64,000 bases of DNA from Eutypa lata (GCA_022661535.1 JAKULF010000012.1:248001-312000); one strand, 5' to 3'; positions 10,759 to 23,791 are shown, counted from the stretch's first letter. Notes: generated from the letters alone by a model not told the origin. Numbers and translations are program-made.

Positions 10759-12213
10759 ATGTATGCCTACCCCAATGAAGAAAGCGGCCGAAATACTATG
10801 GCACGCTACGGTCTGAAAAATCCTCGTATCAACCTTTCTCCCCACCTGGTGAAGCTCCGGAAAGAGCTTCAGCAGCTGGACGAGGAGTGCTTTGGCTGGG
10901 CGACTGCCAAGTACATGCTCGGCGACATAACGCTCGAAGAATATTTCCACCGCCTAGTTGATCACCTCGAAGAGGGCGGGGCTAGCCACACCTGGGATGA
11001 GCCCGGCTCCAATATAGAGGATAATATGCAGACTGACCTGATTGCTGGAGCGTTCAAATCCACAATATTGAACGGAAATATAAGAAGAATATCGCATGCA
11101 TGTACGGCCAGCTGACCAACGCCAGACGTCCATCTCGTATAGCATATAACTAACTCACGATGATTGTTGGTTCTAGATGCCGAGCAACTCCAGACCTTGT
11201 GTCTCATTTTCTATCGTGAGGCAGAAGTTGCTGAACTGCAACGTTGCATCGAGCTCGACGTCGCGGTGACGCTGGACTCGCTTCCTCCCTGGACCATCGA
11301 CATCTTGGGCATGATTGCTTACGCGCAGCGGCACGTGGAAGTCCTCGAGCACCTGATCCAGCATTACAGAGCCTCTATCACAACATCCCAGACCAGCTTC
11401 GACCTCATTGGTACGCTAATCTTGGGCGGTCGGAAAAGACAGTCCGACCACCACTTCCAGCACTCGCCCAACACCCCCAATAGCCGCGAGATTGAGTGGA
11501 GGGTGTGGATGGCCTTACTGGAGGCCGAGCCTGGCACTTGGCTTCATTACCCGCTGCCGAAGACCAAGGAAGACGACGGTCTCGACGAGGGTCTACCGAT
11601 GGGCTTGTATTGGGCCTTGCAGTCACTGGTAGACCACTGGAAGGAAGATTATGAGCTCCGCGCTTCTCCGCTTCTAGCTAGATTCTTGAATGCGTTGGGC
11701 GCACGGGGTAACGCCTTCGATGCCGGCATAATGTCAAGGTTTCTGTCTGTCACCGAAGGCACCAGCTTTCAATTTCCCAACGGCGGACCCTTCATCCCCG
11801 TCGGCGTGGCGCCGGCTCGCGCTATGTTGGAAAGCTCGCCGCTCGAGAATGCGTTTCGCAAGAACTACCGCGGGGGCGATTCGGCCAACGTGGCGCTTCC
11901 CATCACGCAATGGCCGATGGACAACCAAGACAGGCTGGCCGTCATGGAGATGCTCCTGAAGCAGGGACTGGTTGTTGACGGCAAGCTATTGGAGTACGGT
12001 GGCTACATCACAGAGCGTCGGACAGAGGATACTTTGAATGATACGTGCCTCATCAAGGCAGCCGAACGCGGTGATGCTGATATGGTTAGATTACTGCTCA
12101 GCTACGGCGCAAGGAGGGATGTACAAGGTGGGAATGGGCATACAGCCGCACAGCGTGCGCGAGTTAAGGGACATACGGAGATTGCTGATTATTTGGAATC
12201 TCTACAAGATTAG
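10759..12213 (+). CDS. Ankyrin-repeat protein, cytoplasmic
   Basis: Protein of 459 aa from two exons, 10759-11101 and 11177-12213 (donor GTACGG, acceptor TTCTAG, phase 1). There is no signal peptide. The N-terminal part is helical and charged, with LSPHLVKLRKELQQLDEECF. The middle (about 120-350) has weak helix-turn-helix repeats without a clear family. The C-terminal 110 residues contain two recognisable ankyrin repeats: TCLIKAAERGDADMVRLLLS with YGARRDV, then GHTAAQRARVKGHTEIADYL. Ankyrin repeats bind other proteins; partner and pathway are not visible. It is the only apparently intracellular product within the LysM/chitinase block. Confidence 0.8.
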
Positions 12214-12635
12214 ATGGGCTCAACAATACTGGTGATTGTACGATGGGCAATTTCATAGTTGATGGTTTATATGTGGCAACCCCTATCCCCCCTATTAGGC
12301 TAGGGGTGGTGCGTGCACCAGCCCCCCTAAAGCCTTCCACCTGCTTCCATTATTTTCCATAATTCCTATATGCATGATAAGTAAAAGCTCTTACAACTGT
12401 TCTATTCCCCGTCTCATTTCCTAAAGTAGCAATAAAGTTTTAGCTTCTAAGTGGGAGAGATGCAGCAAACTACAGACAGGGAAATGATTCCGATGTTGGA
12501 TGGCGGTATATTAATATTTTTCTGTTTGCGTACAAGTTGACACACTCTTGCTGCCTTATATACGTCCCACGCAACCTCATAACGTCACCCATGTAAATAT
12601 GTAGGTACTACCTCTTGACAGGCCCGGAGACTCAA
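12214..12635. other. Spacer between convergent genes
   Basis: 422 bp of 3' flanking sequence shared by the ankyrin gene (+) and the second LysM gene (-). A short inverted C-run/G-run (ccctattaggctaggggt, about 12288-12307) could form a hairpin; nothing else was seen. Confidence 0.4.
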
Positions 12636-14784
12636 TCACCCGGGGAAACCAGGATGGAAGCTTGGGGTTCCTACGCAGTAGTCGTAGCCTCGCACCATGC
12701 CCGAGCCTATTTATTCGTGAGAAAACGTTATAAGGCAAATATTGATAACCATGAAAAGCTCGGGTTTCCATTCCATAGGGTAATTACTCACAATCGTTGT
12801 TCAGAGACGGGTTCCACGCCACAAATCGGGCGTGGTCAAGCTTGTACTTGGTCTCAAAAGTTTCGCATGGGTTGTCAGCGGCTGTGCCATGCAGATAAGG
12901 GGGTCAGCAATGGTTCCGGGGATTTTTGTAGGTGGTGGGGGGTTGCTAGGAGGCATAATCTATGTAGTTAACATACGATTGGTGTTGTTGGCCATGGCCC
13001 AATAGGAGCAAGTCGAGATCTCACCCCCGGGCCTGAAATGCTCAACCGCGGCGCAGTAGGTTTTGCCTAATACGTGCATCCATGTCAGCAACAACAAACA
13101 TCACGGCCACCCAAGCCAAGAAGCTTTGACTCACCCTGTTGGAAATTTGAGCAGTCGGTCCCGACTGACGGGTTCCATGTGGCAAATGCGGCTTTCGTGA
13201 TGTTATACCACTGTGCGTAGATGTCGCATGTCCATGCGGGCTCGGCCTGCGCGGGGAAGACGCAGAATGTCGTGGTATCTGTGGGAAGCGAGGCTTTGGG
13301 CGTAACGCAGTACTTGTAGGTAAAGGACAGCTCACAGGGATCTTCAAACCCCCCCGTGGTGTTGATGCCTGGGTTCCATAGGAGCAGGTCGTCTACCGTG
13401 ATGCGGTATGCGGCAGCCACGTCGGCACACGCGTCTATGTATACGTCAGTGCCTATTTTAACGGAGCGAGGTGATGCTACCTCGGCGCTGCTCATCTTAC
13501 AGCTGTATGTGCCATTGATTATATCAAGAGCCACGGGTGGCGACATGTAGACATCGCAGTTCAGCCACGAGCCGTTGGCGAACGGTGTGATGTAGTCCAT
13601 GTTGGGAAGCAGCGTCGGGATCGGAGTGGCGCTGGGGAACGCGCTGAAGGGCTTGCCCGAGTCGGTGATGGTGAGCGACCACTGCGTCGTCGTGGAGGTC
13701 GGATAGGGAGGCGGGTTCGGGTCTACCCACTCGCCGCCCGGATTCGACACGCACAACGTCATGCCCTTGGAGGCCAGCTTGGCGATGTTGCCGCACAGGG
13801 GACCGACTTCCGGGTTCCAGGACACGAGCTGCGTCTTGGTCAACCCGCGCTTCGACGCGATCGTGCTGCAGGTATCGTCGTCCTGTAGCGCGTACGGCGT
13901 GCATTGCATGCTCGTAGGAATGCAGACACGCCCGCTCGCGGGGAAGTTGGCGCAGTACGCTGGTAAGCCGTTGGCCTGGAGAAAGGCGGCCGAGCTGATG
14001 CCGCTTTGCAACGAAATGCTTTGGCACGTGTCGCCAGCTTGGATATCGTACTCGGTTCCCTCACAGCCGGCTGGCGTAGATGTTGTGGCCCTGATATAAA
14101 GTCAGTCACACCTGTCTTGTTTAGCATGGAAGATAGAAGATAGGAGATAACCGACGGAAGGGACCAGGTAGTGGAGGTAGGAGGGGTGTTGACTGCAATG
14201 GTAGTCTTGCAGGAGCTCGTCATTTCCGATAGAGCCGTGGAGTAAGCCCCTGCCGAGGATATGGGCATCGCCAACACTGTAGCCAGGCTGGATATGAAGC
14301 AGTCATTGCACAGTAGAGATGTGTACTGCGAAGCTATCGAGCTGCTCGGAATCTGGTTCGAGGGGTCCACTCCCAAAATGTCTCTGATGACGGCATTGCA
14401 ATACTGGCCCGCCGGGTTTTGCAAGCACGTAGTTTGGTATCTCTCGTAGGTAGATTCCGCTCCAAAGGCCGCCAGATAGAAATATCCATCCCCGCCATTG
14501 TAGCGAGCCGTTCCACACGCCCTGTCGATGCGGCGGATGTAGGTCGTCATAGCAGCGGCGCAAGACGAGGTGCATACCGTGCTTAACGTCGCATCGTCCT
14601 CGTATCGGCCAAAGCCCACCTGGAGGAGGAGAGGATCGCACGCGACCGATTGCTTCAAAACCGAAATGCACGTCGCCGACAGGCCGGTAGTGTTGACATT
14701 GGATAAGTTGATCACAGCAGCAGCGAGGCCGTATAGGCCCGTGCCTAACGCTAAAGAGAGTGGCCATGGAAGATGTAGCTTCAT
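12636..14784 (-). CDS. Large secreted LysM protein (five LysM-like modules) divergent from the chitinase
   Basis: Five exons are read on the minus strand: 14784-14156, 14090-13135, 13066-12977, 12881-12792 and 12706-12636. This gives 611 aa, and the phases of every junction agree. The first intron uses a less usual GTCGGT donor. A signal peptide covers residues 1-22, followed by a ~190-residue Cys-rich domain (CISVLKQSVACDPLLLQ, then VCTSSC). LysM-like modules lie at about 219-265, 273-324, 420-471 (weakest), 486-535 and at the C-terminus, where three short exons encode FVAWNPSLNNDCSGM and RGYDYCVG. The protein ends in a short GFPG tail. Long LysM proteins of this shape are commonly found beside subgroup-C GH18 chitinases in filamentous ascomycetes, which is the arrangement here. 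The predicted role is chitin binding, either protecting the producer's own wall or assisting the chitinase. Confidence 0.88.
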
Positions 14785-15659
14785 CGTAACAAAGTGGTTG
14801 AAAAGTGTACTGGGGCGCGACGATACGATGCTTCTCTTGAGAGCCGCCAGAGAACCACGGCGATGTTGTTTAAGACACCAAGTCGTTTTGAGAGAGAGTC
14901 AACCAACCGCCAAATGATAGGAGGTGCTGAAACAGCTAGATCAGAAGGTATCGAGATAGACCGGTAAACATTTCTCTGCCCACGCGGCTGTCCTATTTTT
15001 CTCTGTAGAGGGTATAATTCCGAGCTTGTTATGGTGTTGGTCCATACCCCTGACTCTAACTATCGCATTGTATGATCCGGGCGGCCATTGAGCGGTGTGA
15101 AGTAAGATTCAGTATATTAGATATGGAATAAATTCAGTCTAGATCCAGTCGCCTCTCGTGTCTTAAGAGTCTGGCCATCCATTATACGGCGTAGGATGTG
15201 ACGAGGAAATTGCAATATCACCAACAACACCGTGCTAAAGTCTGACAAGATTGAGCTGGTGACACACCAACATCGTTGGAGATAGCCAACATATAGGCAA
15301 TCGTCCGAGGTACCCAATACGCTTCACATGCGAACTGGCAAGTACCTGTAAATTTTACTTTCGCACGACGTTATATCGCTCATTATACATGGGTCAAAAT
15401 CGTAAGATACTGGGGGGAAGACGAAGGGTCTCGTCGTCCTCCAACAGACATAGTCGCCTCCTTTGGGCATCCTTTAATGCCGCTACACTGGCCATTCACG
15501 AACATCATAATCTTGTTTATTCAATTCCTTTCCTTTCGAGATCGTCTTACCATTAGGTTCAGTGTGTCTACTAGGTGTGCACGTTTGCCCGCATGTTAGA
15601 ACGCACGCTGTTGACGATACAGAGAGAGTGCTTCAGGATTTCTTTCTGTGATCCTCAAC
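14785..15659. promoter_or_regulatory. Shared divergent promoter region, LysM gene / chitinase
   Basis: 875 bp between the two start codons, with no coding signal on either strand. The head-to-head arrangement with this spacing suggests joint regulation of the pair. No specific factor site is claimed. Confidence 0.55.
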
Positions 15660-18600
15660 ATGGCCAGATTCGCAATCCCTCTTTACTTTCTTGCTGCAGC
15701 AACATGGTTCCCTTCTTCCGTCTGGACAGCAGGTGAAGAATGCGGAAAGCAGGCCGGGGATGTGACTTGCCCCCTGAATGTTTGCTGCTCAGAATGGGGT
15801 TTCTGTGGCACGATATTTGTGAGTGCGCACGCACCTTCATGATGGTGGAGAACAATTCCAAGGCATTAACAGGACATCCAGGACTTCTGTGACGTAGAGA
15901 CGAAGCATTGCCAGAGCAACTGTGGCATGGACTTCCCCCCTGCGAACCCGTATCGTTACGATGTGCGGGAGACCGTCATCGGATACTACGAGACCTGGCT
16001 GTCCGAGGCCGAAGGGTGTTCGAAGGCCGATCTCGCGTACGTGCCCACAGGCTCCGTCTCCCACATCAACGCCGCCTTTGGATACATCGACCCCGAGACC
16101 TTTGACGTCGTGCCCATGCCCGGCACCGACATCGCCATCTACCGGAATGTGGCGGCGCTCAAAGCCCACAACCCCAATCTCAAGGTATGGCTATCGCTGG
16201 GCGGCTGGGACTTCAGCAACAACGATACCGCGACACAGCCTGTGTTCGGCAACATTTCCAGCTCCGCGGCCAACCGCGCCAAGTTCATCGCGGCGCTGAT
16301 CAAGTTCATGAAGGAGTGGGGGTTCGACGGCGTCGACCTGGACTGGGAGTACCCGGCGGCACCGGACCGCAGGGGCGATGCAGCCGACAGCCGGAACTAC
16401 CTGTTTCTGATGCAGGACCTCCGGACGCAGTTCGACGCGCAGAACCGCGGCTGGGGCGTGTCGTTCACCGCGCCCGCTTCGTACTGGTACATGCGCTGGT
16501 TCAACATTGAGAGCATGGCCAAGTCCGTCGACTGGATCAACCTGATGTCGTATGACCTGCACGGCAGCTGGGACGCCGATGGCAACTGGATCGGCCCGCA
16601 TGTCTACGCCCACACCAACATGACGGAGATCAAAGATGCCCTGCAGCTGCTGTGGAGGAACAACGTCCCGGCCGAGAAGGTCAATCTGGGTTTGGCATTC
16701 TACGGGAGGAGCTACACCCTGGTGGACCCCAGCTGCAACACACCCGGATGCGAGTTCAAGGATCCAGGGCGACCTTTTAGTTGCGGTGTGAGTGTTTTCC
16801 CGGTTAGGAATCGTATTAGATTACGTTTCGATGAAGTTACTAATATGAAATATGAAACGGCCAGACCCAAGGAGGCTATTTACCATACAAAGACATAGCC
16901 GTCATCCGCAACCAGCTAGACGCCCATGAGGTGCACGACGAGGAAACCGGTGCTATGTACATGACATACGATGATGACCAATGGGTATCGTTCGATACTC
17001 CAGAGACGCTGAAAGACAAGATCGACTACGCCAACTCGATCGGGTACGTTATGTTCTTCATGCCGCCTAAAGGAGGTCTCCAGCGCAAGTCAACCCTTCC
17101 ATAAAAGCTAACGTACTCCGTACACAGTCTCCGGGGCATCTTTATATGGGCCATCGACCAAGACACTTCGGGTTATGACCTCCTGAAGGGCGTCATGGGT
17201 GACAAGGGTCTCAATTACTTTGGAAACGGGATCGGGGACGACTCCGACTTCACATCTTACAAGCCCGGTGGCTGTGAATGGACAGGTACGTCCAAAACAA
17301 ACCCTTTGCCAGCTATCAAGCCCTACCTAATTAATACGTCCCTAGACTGCGGTACAACAACCTGTGGCCTTGGCCAGAATCTTCTTGAGACTGTCCGCTG
17401 TCCAGATGGAGATGGCAAGGTCAGAAGAGCACTGTGTTGTGCGATTGACGGCACCCCCGACCCTGATTGTTGTACCTGGCGCGGTTACCGTACGTATAGA
17501 ACATCATGCTTCTTACCCTCAACGCTTGCTTTTTGCAATAATCGCCCTATGCAGATACTTTCTCGAAAACTAGGGACTATACTACATGATGTACTGACAT
17601 GTCTCAATGCACACACACAGTGGAAGTTTTCGGGATTTTCGATGTATTTTGTGAAGATGGGGACACCTGCAGGGATAACGAGGTCCGAGTCACTACCAGT
17701 AACTACTACAAGGATGGGCGGGGGGACGACGGGTCTTGTCTAGGCGTCGGCGAGGCCAGCTATTGCTGCCAACTTGCCGAGACGGGGCCCAACGTATGCG
17801 AGTGGTCCGACTCCGTAATCTGCTCGAGGCCTTCATCCGACTGGGATGGCGACCCGTCGAAGTATGATGACATGTGTCGCCCAGGCACTCACGCCATCAC
17901 CTTTGCGCAGGAGGATTGCACCACGGGCGCGATGACGCCGTTCTGCTGCGGCGCGAACAGCCGTGTTCAGGGAGACTCGTGCGCCTGGTTCTTTGACCCC
18001 GACCCAGACAGCTGGGACGAGTCCCTATCTGGCTACAAGACGTGCTGGCCCAGTAAGAAATGTCCTTCGGACCAGAGCACCGATATGGGTGTACACCAGA
18101 TCGACGCTTTCATGTTTCCTAACATTGAGGAGGAGGCGTTCACGTGCCGGGACGCCCAGGGCTTGCTCTCGGCCCGGATGTGCTGCGACCCCGACGACCT
18201 CCGCGCAGACCTCAAGCTGCTGCCGGTGCCGGTCGAGAACATCTTCTTCCAGGAAGACCTCGATGCGCTGCCGGCGGGGAGCACCACGGAGTTCGGCATC
18301 CAAATCGACAAGACCATCATGCAGCCCGACGATCCCGGCCACAGCGATCCCAACGCGAATGGGTTCGCCTGGCACATCATGGACGGCCCGCTGGACGAGC
18401 TGAGCAACTTGGACAAGCGCGACGGTGCGCATTGGGAGGTGTTCGACTGCGACACCGAGAGCCACGAGGGACCCCAGACGGCCAAAATCGTGTGCACCGA
18501 CCACTCCGAAGACAGCAACTGCCACGAGCTCTGGCTGGGCGGCATCGAGACCAAGGTCCTCAAGATGCCGGCGGGCTGCGGACCCGGGAAATACGCCATG

Positions 18601-20368
18601 GGGCTGTCCCTGCGCGCCATCGAGAACGAGCCCGCCCCACCCCACGTCACGATCCGGAGTCTCGGTAAGAAGCCGCCCACCATCTACGAGCTCGCCTTCG
18701 ACTTCGACTTCTCCCCACTGCAGAGGCGCGACAGCAACGTGCTGCTGCGCATCGACTACAGCGACAACCCGGGCTACTGGAGTGAGATCGTGGCCGCGCC
18801 CGCGGGGCAGCAGAAGCGCGACATGCACGCCGAGGTCGAGCACGAGCACGCGGGCGACTGGCACGGGTACCTGGACCGGCGGTTCGCGCGGGAGCGGCGG
18901 GCGACGCCCGACGCGGACCTGAACGTGCTGCACGAGCGCTGGCTCTCGATCCTGATCGACGACTGGTACAACCGCATGCGCGACGTGGACTACGACGTCG
19001 ACGTGCTGCTGCACCGGATCCAAGACAGCTTCGTCTTCACGCTGTTCGACGAGACCAAGGTGTGCCAGCTCCGCCCGGGGGTCACGCAGACGCTCCACGC
19101 CCGCTTGGAGGCGATCCTCACGCTCGCGATTGAGACGACGGCACAGCTCACGCTGATTGGGCGGATGGGCGACCTGGCCTCCTTCAAGCAGTCGCACTTG
19201 ACCTTCCGCAACAAGGGCATCATCGTGGGCACTTTCGACTTTGAGGCGTATGCGGAGCTGCGGTTTGGGACGCTGCAAAGGGAGATTTTGGGTGAGTCAT
19301 CGCTATTCGGTTGCGGTACAAGTTTGGCGGAATCATAGTTTGATTGACCTCTGTCTAACAGGACTTGCACCACTCGGCGCCAGCGTCTATATTCCAGGAA
19401 TCGTCACCATTGGGCCGCAGTTCAAAGTCCTGGCCTCTCTGGGAGGGAGAGTCAACGTTCACGCGTAAGTTGGAGCTCTACTCGCTTGTAACTGCGCGGC
19501 ATGATGTAACTAACAAAATGGCGCAAGAAATGCCCGGGTCACTGTCGACCTCGGATCCTGGGACGTCATGCAACAATTGCCACTCCGCGACGGCGCCCCG
19601 TACGATTTCCAAAAGGACGACGAAGACTCGGTCGGCTGGGATGGAGCGCCTGATTCTAGGGTTGCCAATTCAACACTGGGGGACACTCAGTTCGAATGGG
19701 ACGTCAGTGCTGAGGGATCCGTGCGATTGACTGTGTAAGTACCTTAAACAGGGATCACGTCAAACGCTATGTTAGCTGACTCGTTTTATTCCGATATTAG
19801 GACGCCTCAAATGACATTTGGCATCGTCTTTGATCCCAGACTGGGTGATATACCCAATGCGGCGGTTGACTTCGGCATTGATACCTATGGAGTGCTCTTC
19901 GGAAAAGCTGGCATCAGCTCTGGTAATGACCTATCGTACTGTTATGGTTTGGATGTGGGTTACGACGCCTTTGTGAGGGTGGAAGCACCGTGAGTCTTAC
20001 TCATTTCATTACATCACCCAGCTCACCACGGAGAAAATAAAACGGGTTGCTAACAAGTTTCCAATAAGGTCGTTATTTGGTATAGATATCAGCAACCGAT
20101 GGCCCATCCCAAATATGACAAAACGGGTACGTCCTTCCAGCCATACTACAGGATATCACAGCGAACATTGAAGTGTCCACACCTGCTAACACAGTGTCAG
20201 ATCCCAATAGTCAGTTCCGATGTGGCTTGCGAACCAGGGGTGGGAAAACGGTCGGTAGAATTTAACAGCCAGGCGGGTTATGAAGAATCAATGGACTTTG
20301 CAAACAAACAACCAGAACTAAATGACATATTAGAAATACATTATGCTAAGGTAGCCATACACGATTAA
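15660..20368 (+). CDS. CBM18-GH18 chitinase, subgroup C / killer-toxin-carrier type
   Basis: Secreted endochitinase-type enzyme of about 1313 aa. Eleven exons are read: 15660-15818, 15882-16787, 16865-17043, 17128-17285, 17346-17489, 17621-19291, 19362-19464, 19528-19734, 19801-19989, 20069-20126 and 20201-20368, with all phases consistent. The last acceptor could instead be at 20195, adding two residues in frame. A signal peptide is followed by a CBM18 hevein-type module (about residues 30-68; CCSEWGFCGT and CQSNCG) and a GH18 domain (about 75-420). The GH18 domain has SLGG at 158-161 and an intact catalytic DxxDxDxE at D202 to E209, with E209 the proton donor. Cys-rich repeats occupy about 430-600, and the rest is the long C-terminal region typical of this subgroup. 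This class resembles the chitin-binding/chitinase carrier subunit of yeast killer toxins. No LysM module precedes the CBM18 here; LysM is supplied by neighbouring genes. Confidence 0.93.
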
Positions 20369-20560
20369 GAAAAGGGAATTCGATGTTTAATAACGATTGA
20401 TAAGATACAGTTTTTTAAAATTAAAGAATTATTATTTAAATAATAATTTTGATTTAATATAATGTAATATATTTATTAAATATAATATTATATAAATGCT
20501 GGTACAAACCCTTCTCTATTGGAGAAGGAAGACCTCATTCTCCAAAGCCCGAGTATTCAA
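20369..20560. other. AT-rich gap between convergent genes
   Basis: 192 bp separate the chitinase stop from the stop of the flavoenzyme on the other strand. The sequence is almost pure A/T from about 20400 to 20500 and holds the terminators of both genes. Confidence 0.5.
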
Positions 20561-22079
20561 CTACTTCCAAGTCAGCTGTTGCACTCACGTAGGTATAACT
20601 AACGAAACAAAGCAGCGATAGCAAGAGGAGCAGGCCAAAAAAAAATATAAAAATATAAAAAAAACTTACAAGGCTAGCCGAGACGTTCTGGATGTCCTGG
20701 ATGCCAGCCTGAGCAGCATCGGCAGCGATCTCCGTCTTCAGGATCTGGATGGCCTTGGTGACGCCCTCGACACCATAGGTGTTAGCGAACATGAAGGGGC
20801 GGCCGAGGCCGACGGCCTTGACGCCCAGCGCGAGCAGCTTCAGCACGTCGCTGCCGTAGCGCACGCCGCTGTCGGCGAGGACCTCGACGTCGTCGAAGAC
20901 CTGCGGCGCGTTGCGGTAGATCTCGTAGGCGATCTCGAGCGGCGACGGCGAGTGGTCGATCTGCCGCCCCCCGTGGTTGCTGATGTAGATCGCCTTGACG
21001 CCCTTCTCGACCGCCGTCAGCGCGTCCTCTACCGTCGTGATCCCCTTCGGGATGATCGGCAGATCGGTGTGCTCCTTCATCTGGTCGTAGATGTCCCAGG
21101 TCAGTGCCGAGGTCACGGAGTTTCTGTGTAGTAAGTTAGCAGAATGTACTTCTCAAAACGACTGGGTGGAATTACGCGTTGGTGGTATCGTATCGTGCGG
21201 CTCGGTGACGCGTCGAGGTAGCAGGGGCATCAATTGTCCACACGATAGCCTTAGCACCTGTGGCCTCCGCGCGGCTTATAGCATCCCATGTGACGGAAAG
21301 GTTTGCATTGGTGTAGACCTGAACCCCTATTAGTCGTGTAGTGAGTATAGTGTGATATAGGGACAGACCTGTTGGAAGAGAACCTGAGGTCCGTTCAGAG
21401 TCGAGTTGCTCTTGGCGCTAGCGATTTCCTCAATGGTCTTGGAAGCATATAGAGCCGCCTTCAAAAAAATATTAGTCAAGGTCAGTCTATGCCCTATATA
21501 TGAGACTTACGGTATACAGGATATTCTCATTTCCAGTAGCTTCTGCGAAGTTCAGCTCCCCACGCTCATCCCCGTAGCCTGCTCGTGCCGCTGGAGCAAT
21601 GAAGATAGGGGCAGAAAAGTTGTATCCCAAGATCGTAGTCCTAGAGCTATCTCAGCTTGACATGCTACTGCGAGTTTCGTTACTGATATGTTGAACTCAC
21701 GCTAAAGTCTCGTTCACTTTCGTCACATCTGTAAGATGACGAGTTCGGAACTTGACTTTGGACCAAATGTCGAGGTTGTTACGGTAACCTTCCGTATTGT
21801 TAGCCATCTTAAACTTCACGTAGTTCACTTCTCGGGATACTCACTCCACTCGCCGGCTGCAGCTGTCCGGTAGAATGAAAATTGCTGATCAGTCAGATAG
21901 TTGCTAGCAGCAAACTCGAAGTCAGGGATGCCTCGCATGTCTTTCAACAAAGGCTGAGATCCCTCGGTCCAGTTGTTGGCCAGGAGGTACGTCTCTAGCC
22001 CCGTATCCGGGGCGTATAGGAATGGTTCGGCCGCAAAGGCTACCGAAGCAGCTATCAGGCTCTTAGAGAAGAAATGCAT
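20561..22079 (-). CDS. Secreted FMN-dependent 2-hydroxy-acid oxidase/dehydrogenase
   Basis: Flavoenzyme of the L-lactate oxidase / lactate 2-monooxygenase / glycolate oxidase family, about 384 aa. Seven exons are read on the minus strand: 22079-21845, 21788-21701, 21640-21511, 21458-21369, 21318-21176, 21123-20670 and 20575-20561. The final 15-nt exon is the least certain. Key family motifs are in place: RNNLDIWSKVKFRTRHL near the N-terminus, APAARAGYGDERGE, LFQQVYTN, the active-site SNHGGRQ with catalytic His and Arg, and LADSGVRYGSDVLKLLALG with VGLGRPF for FMN-phosphate binding. Residues 1-17 look like a signal peptide (FFSKSLIAASVAFAA), unusual for a family that is mostly cytosolic, peroxisomal or mitochondrial. 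An oxidase would make hydrogen peroxide from a 2-hydroxy acid outside the cell; the substrate is not predictable. Its 3' end faces the chitinase. Confidence 0.88.
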
Positions 22080-23791
22080 CTTGGTGAGCGGGAATTTAAG
22101 GTGCCAAAGGGGAAAAGGACAAAATCCAGAGGTACCTTGGCGGCGAGGTATTTGTATGCTGGTGATCTTCAAAGTCTGATCATGCGGGAGTGGATGGGAG
22201 GGTAGCGCCTTATACATATGTAGCACCTGCTTACCGTATTATAAATCCCATGCTTTGTCTAGAGTCTATATAGGGAACTAGCACCGCGACTGTGGATATT
22301 GCTATTATGGGACCCGTAAGTCAAAATCGTGGACAAGTAGCCCAGTACATAAGGCGCGATCGTGAGCACATGGTTCTATATTCCACCTACTCTATCCCTC
22401 ATAGGCAGCTCAGTTAATCGAAATGAAACCAAAGAGCCATACGGCCCCAATGATATAAACTACTAATATTGCATGCAATAGTTGGACGAGTCAAGACTTC
22501 TTTATATTTTATCAAACACTGACTTGACACTGACGAGCATTCACGTCAGGCCCTACGTAGTATAGGAACAATCCATTTTGGAGTAAGTGTGATTATCCAT
22601 TATACGACCGGCATGATATTAGTCGCATGAATAAGGCTTACACCCCTTAGCTTAATAATTCTGGATTCAGAATTAATATCTTTTAACCTTCTTACTGCGC
22701 CATGGTGTCGACTTGTTAGTCCATCTTAGTCGCCGAGCGTAAGGTCTTCTGGGTATAGCTCCTGGTGTTTGAAACGGTTATTTAGTCAGCCCACTAAAAA
22801 AGGATTGGACAGAAAGGCCAGGAACGGTTGGGAAATTTATTCGGGTCTCTTCAACATCCTTATAGGGTTGATCAGATAACTATATTGAAACTGGTACCCT
22901 TGTTTTTGACTATTGGTTACCGGTAAGATCCGAATGGCTTCCCCCCTGCCTTAGGTTACTATTCGGAATCACAACACCGAATACAACTGTAGAAATATAG
23001 CTACACACATCCCTCCCCTAATAGTATAGTAGATAACTCCCACCTACACAACCGGGCTCTGGTAACCGCCCAGAACTCTGAAAGCTCGGCAGCGGGGCAG
23101 GGCAGTGTAATCCGGGTACTTGGCAAACCCTTGGGACTACGCTACTCGATACCCCTGCCCCGTCCAAGTCTTATTTCGTCCGAAGATGACAGCGGCACTG
23201 TTGAGCTAAATGACAAAGATTTACTAAGCATTACAATTATGGAACTGGCTCCGATAAAGGAGCAGAGCGTCATGGAGCGTTTACAAGATCGCATATTGCA
23301 TCGTGAATATGGTGGAGTTATTTGGTGGTTAGTCTTATTTTGACCTTCCCGTCGTGCTTGGAGGTCCTGTCAACCCCCCCACGTCTATGACCATAAAGCA
23401 GGGGTGGTTAAATGGGGGTGGGGGTCAAGTGAACCCAACTTACTATCTAGGTTAGAGACCAGCTAGTAGGTATATAGTTATTACGAGAAGGTGAAGGGTA
23501 GTCAATATGCTAATTAAGAGCATGTCCTCTTAATAATAATAAGGCTATGTAGATATTCTCTATAAGTTTGAAAGAACAATTCGGTTCTTGTTCGCAATCA
23601 TTATAATGCTAAGAAAGTCCTATAGCAAGAGTTTGCCTACGACTTAACTATTAACATCTAAACCCTCGAGGGCCTGGGAGCGAATGGGCGGGATTTACAG
23701 TGGGAACACACTGGTTGTTCGATCTATATGGTGCCGAGCACCTTGTGAACGTCGCCAACATCGACATCCCTACGGTTGATAGTTAGATGTA
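22080..23791. other. Intergenic spacer, no recognised genes
   Basis: 1.7 kb with stop codons in all frames apart from one 70-codon open frame without an ATG at 23131-23343. The part 22260-22700 is AT-rich. No mobile-element ends were recognised. Confidence 0.45.

Noticed and set aside
18025..19278. A 417-codon open frame on the strand opposite the chitinase
   Set aside because: It mirrors the GC-rich third exon half of the chitinase; no ATG-supported family motif, Arg/Val/Leu-biased composition typical of an antisense frame.
15660..20368. Calling the chitinase a toxin gene
   Set aside because: The family only resembles the carrier subunit of yeast killer toxins; the sequence shows a chitinase with an intact catalytic site and no identified toxic subunit.
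23131..23343. A 70-codon open frame in the 22-24 kb spacer
   Set aside because: No ATG start at the beginning of the frame, no splice context and no family resemblance.
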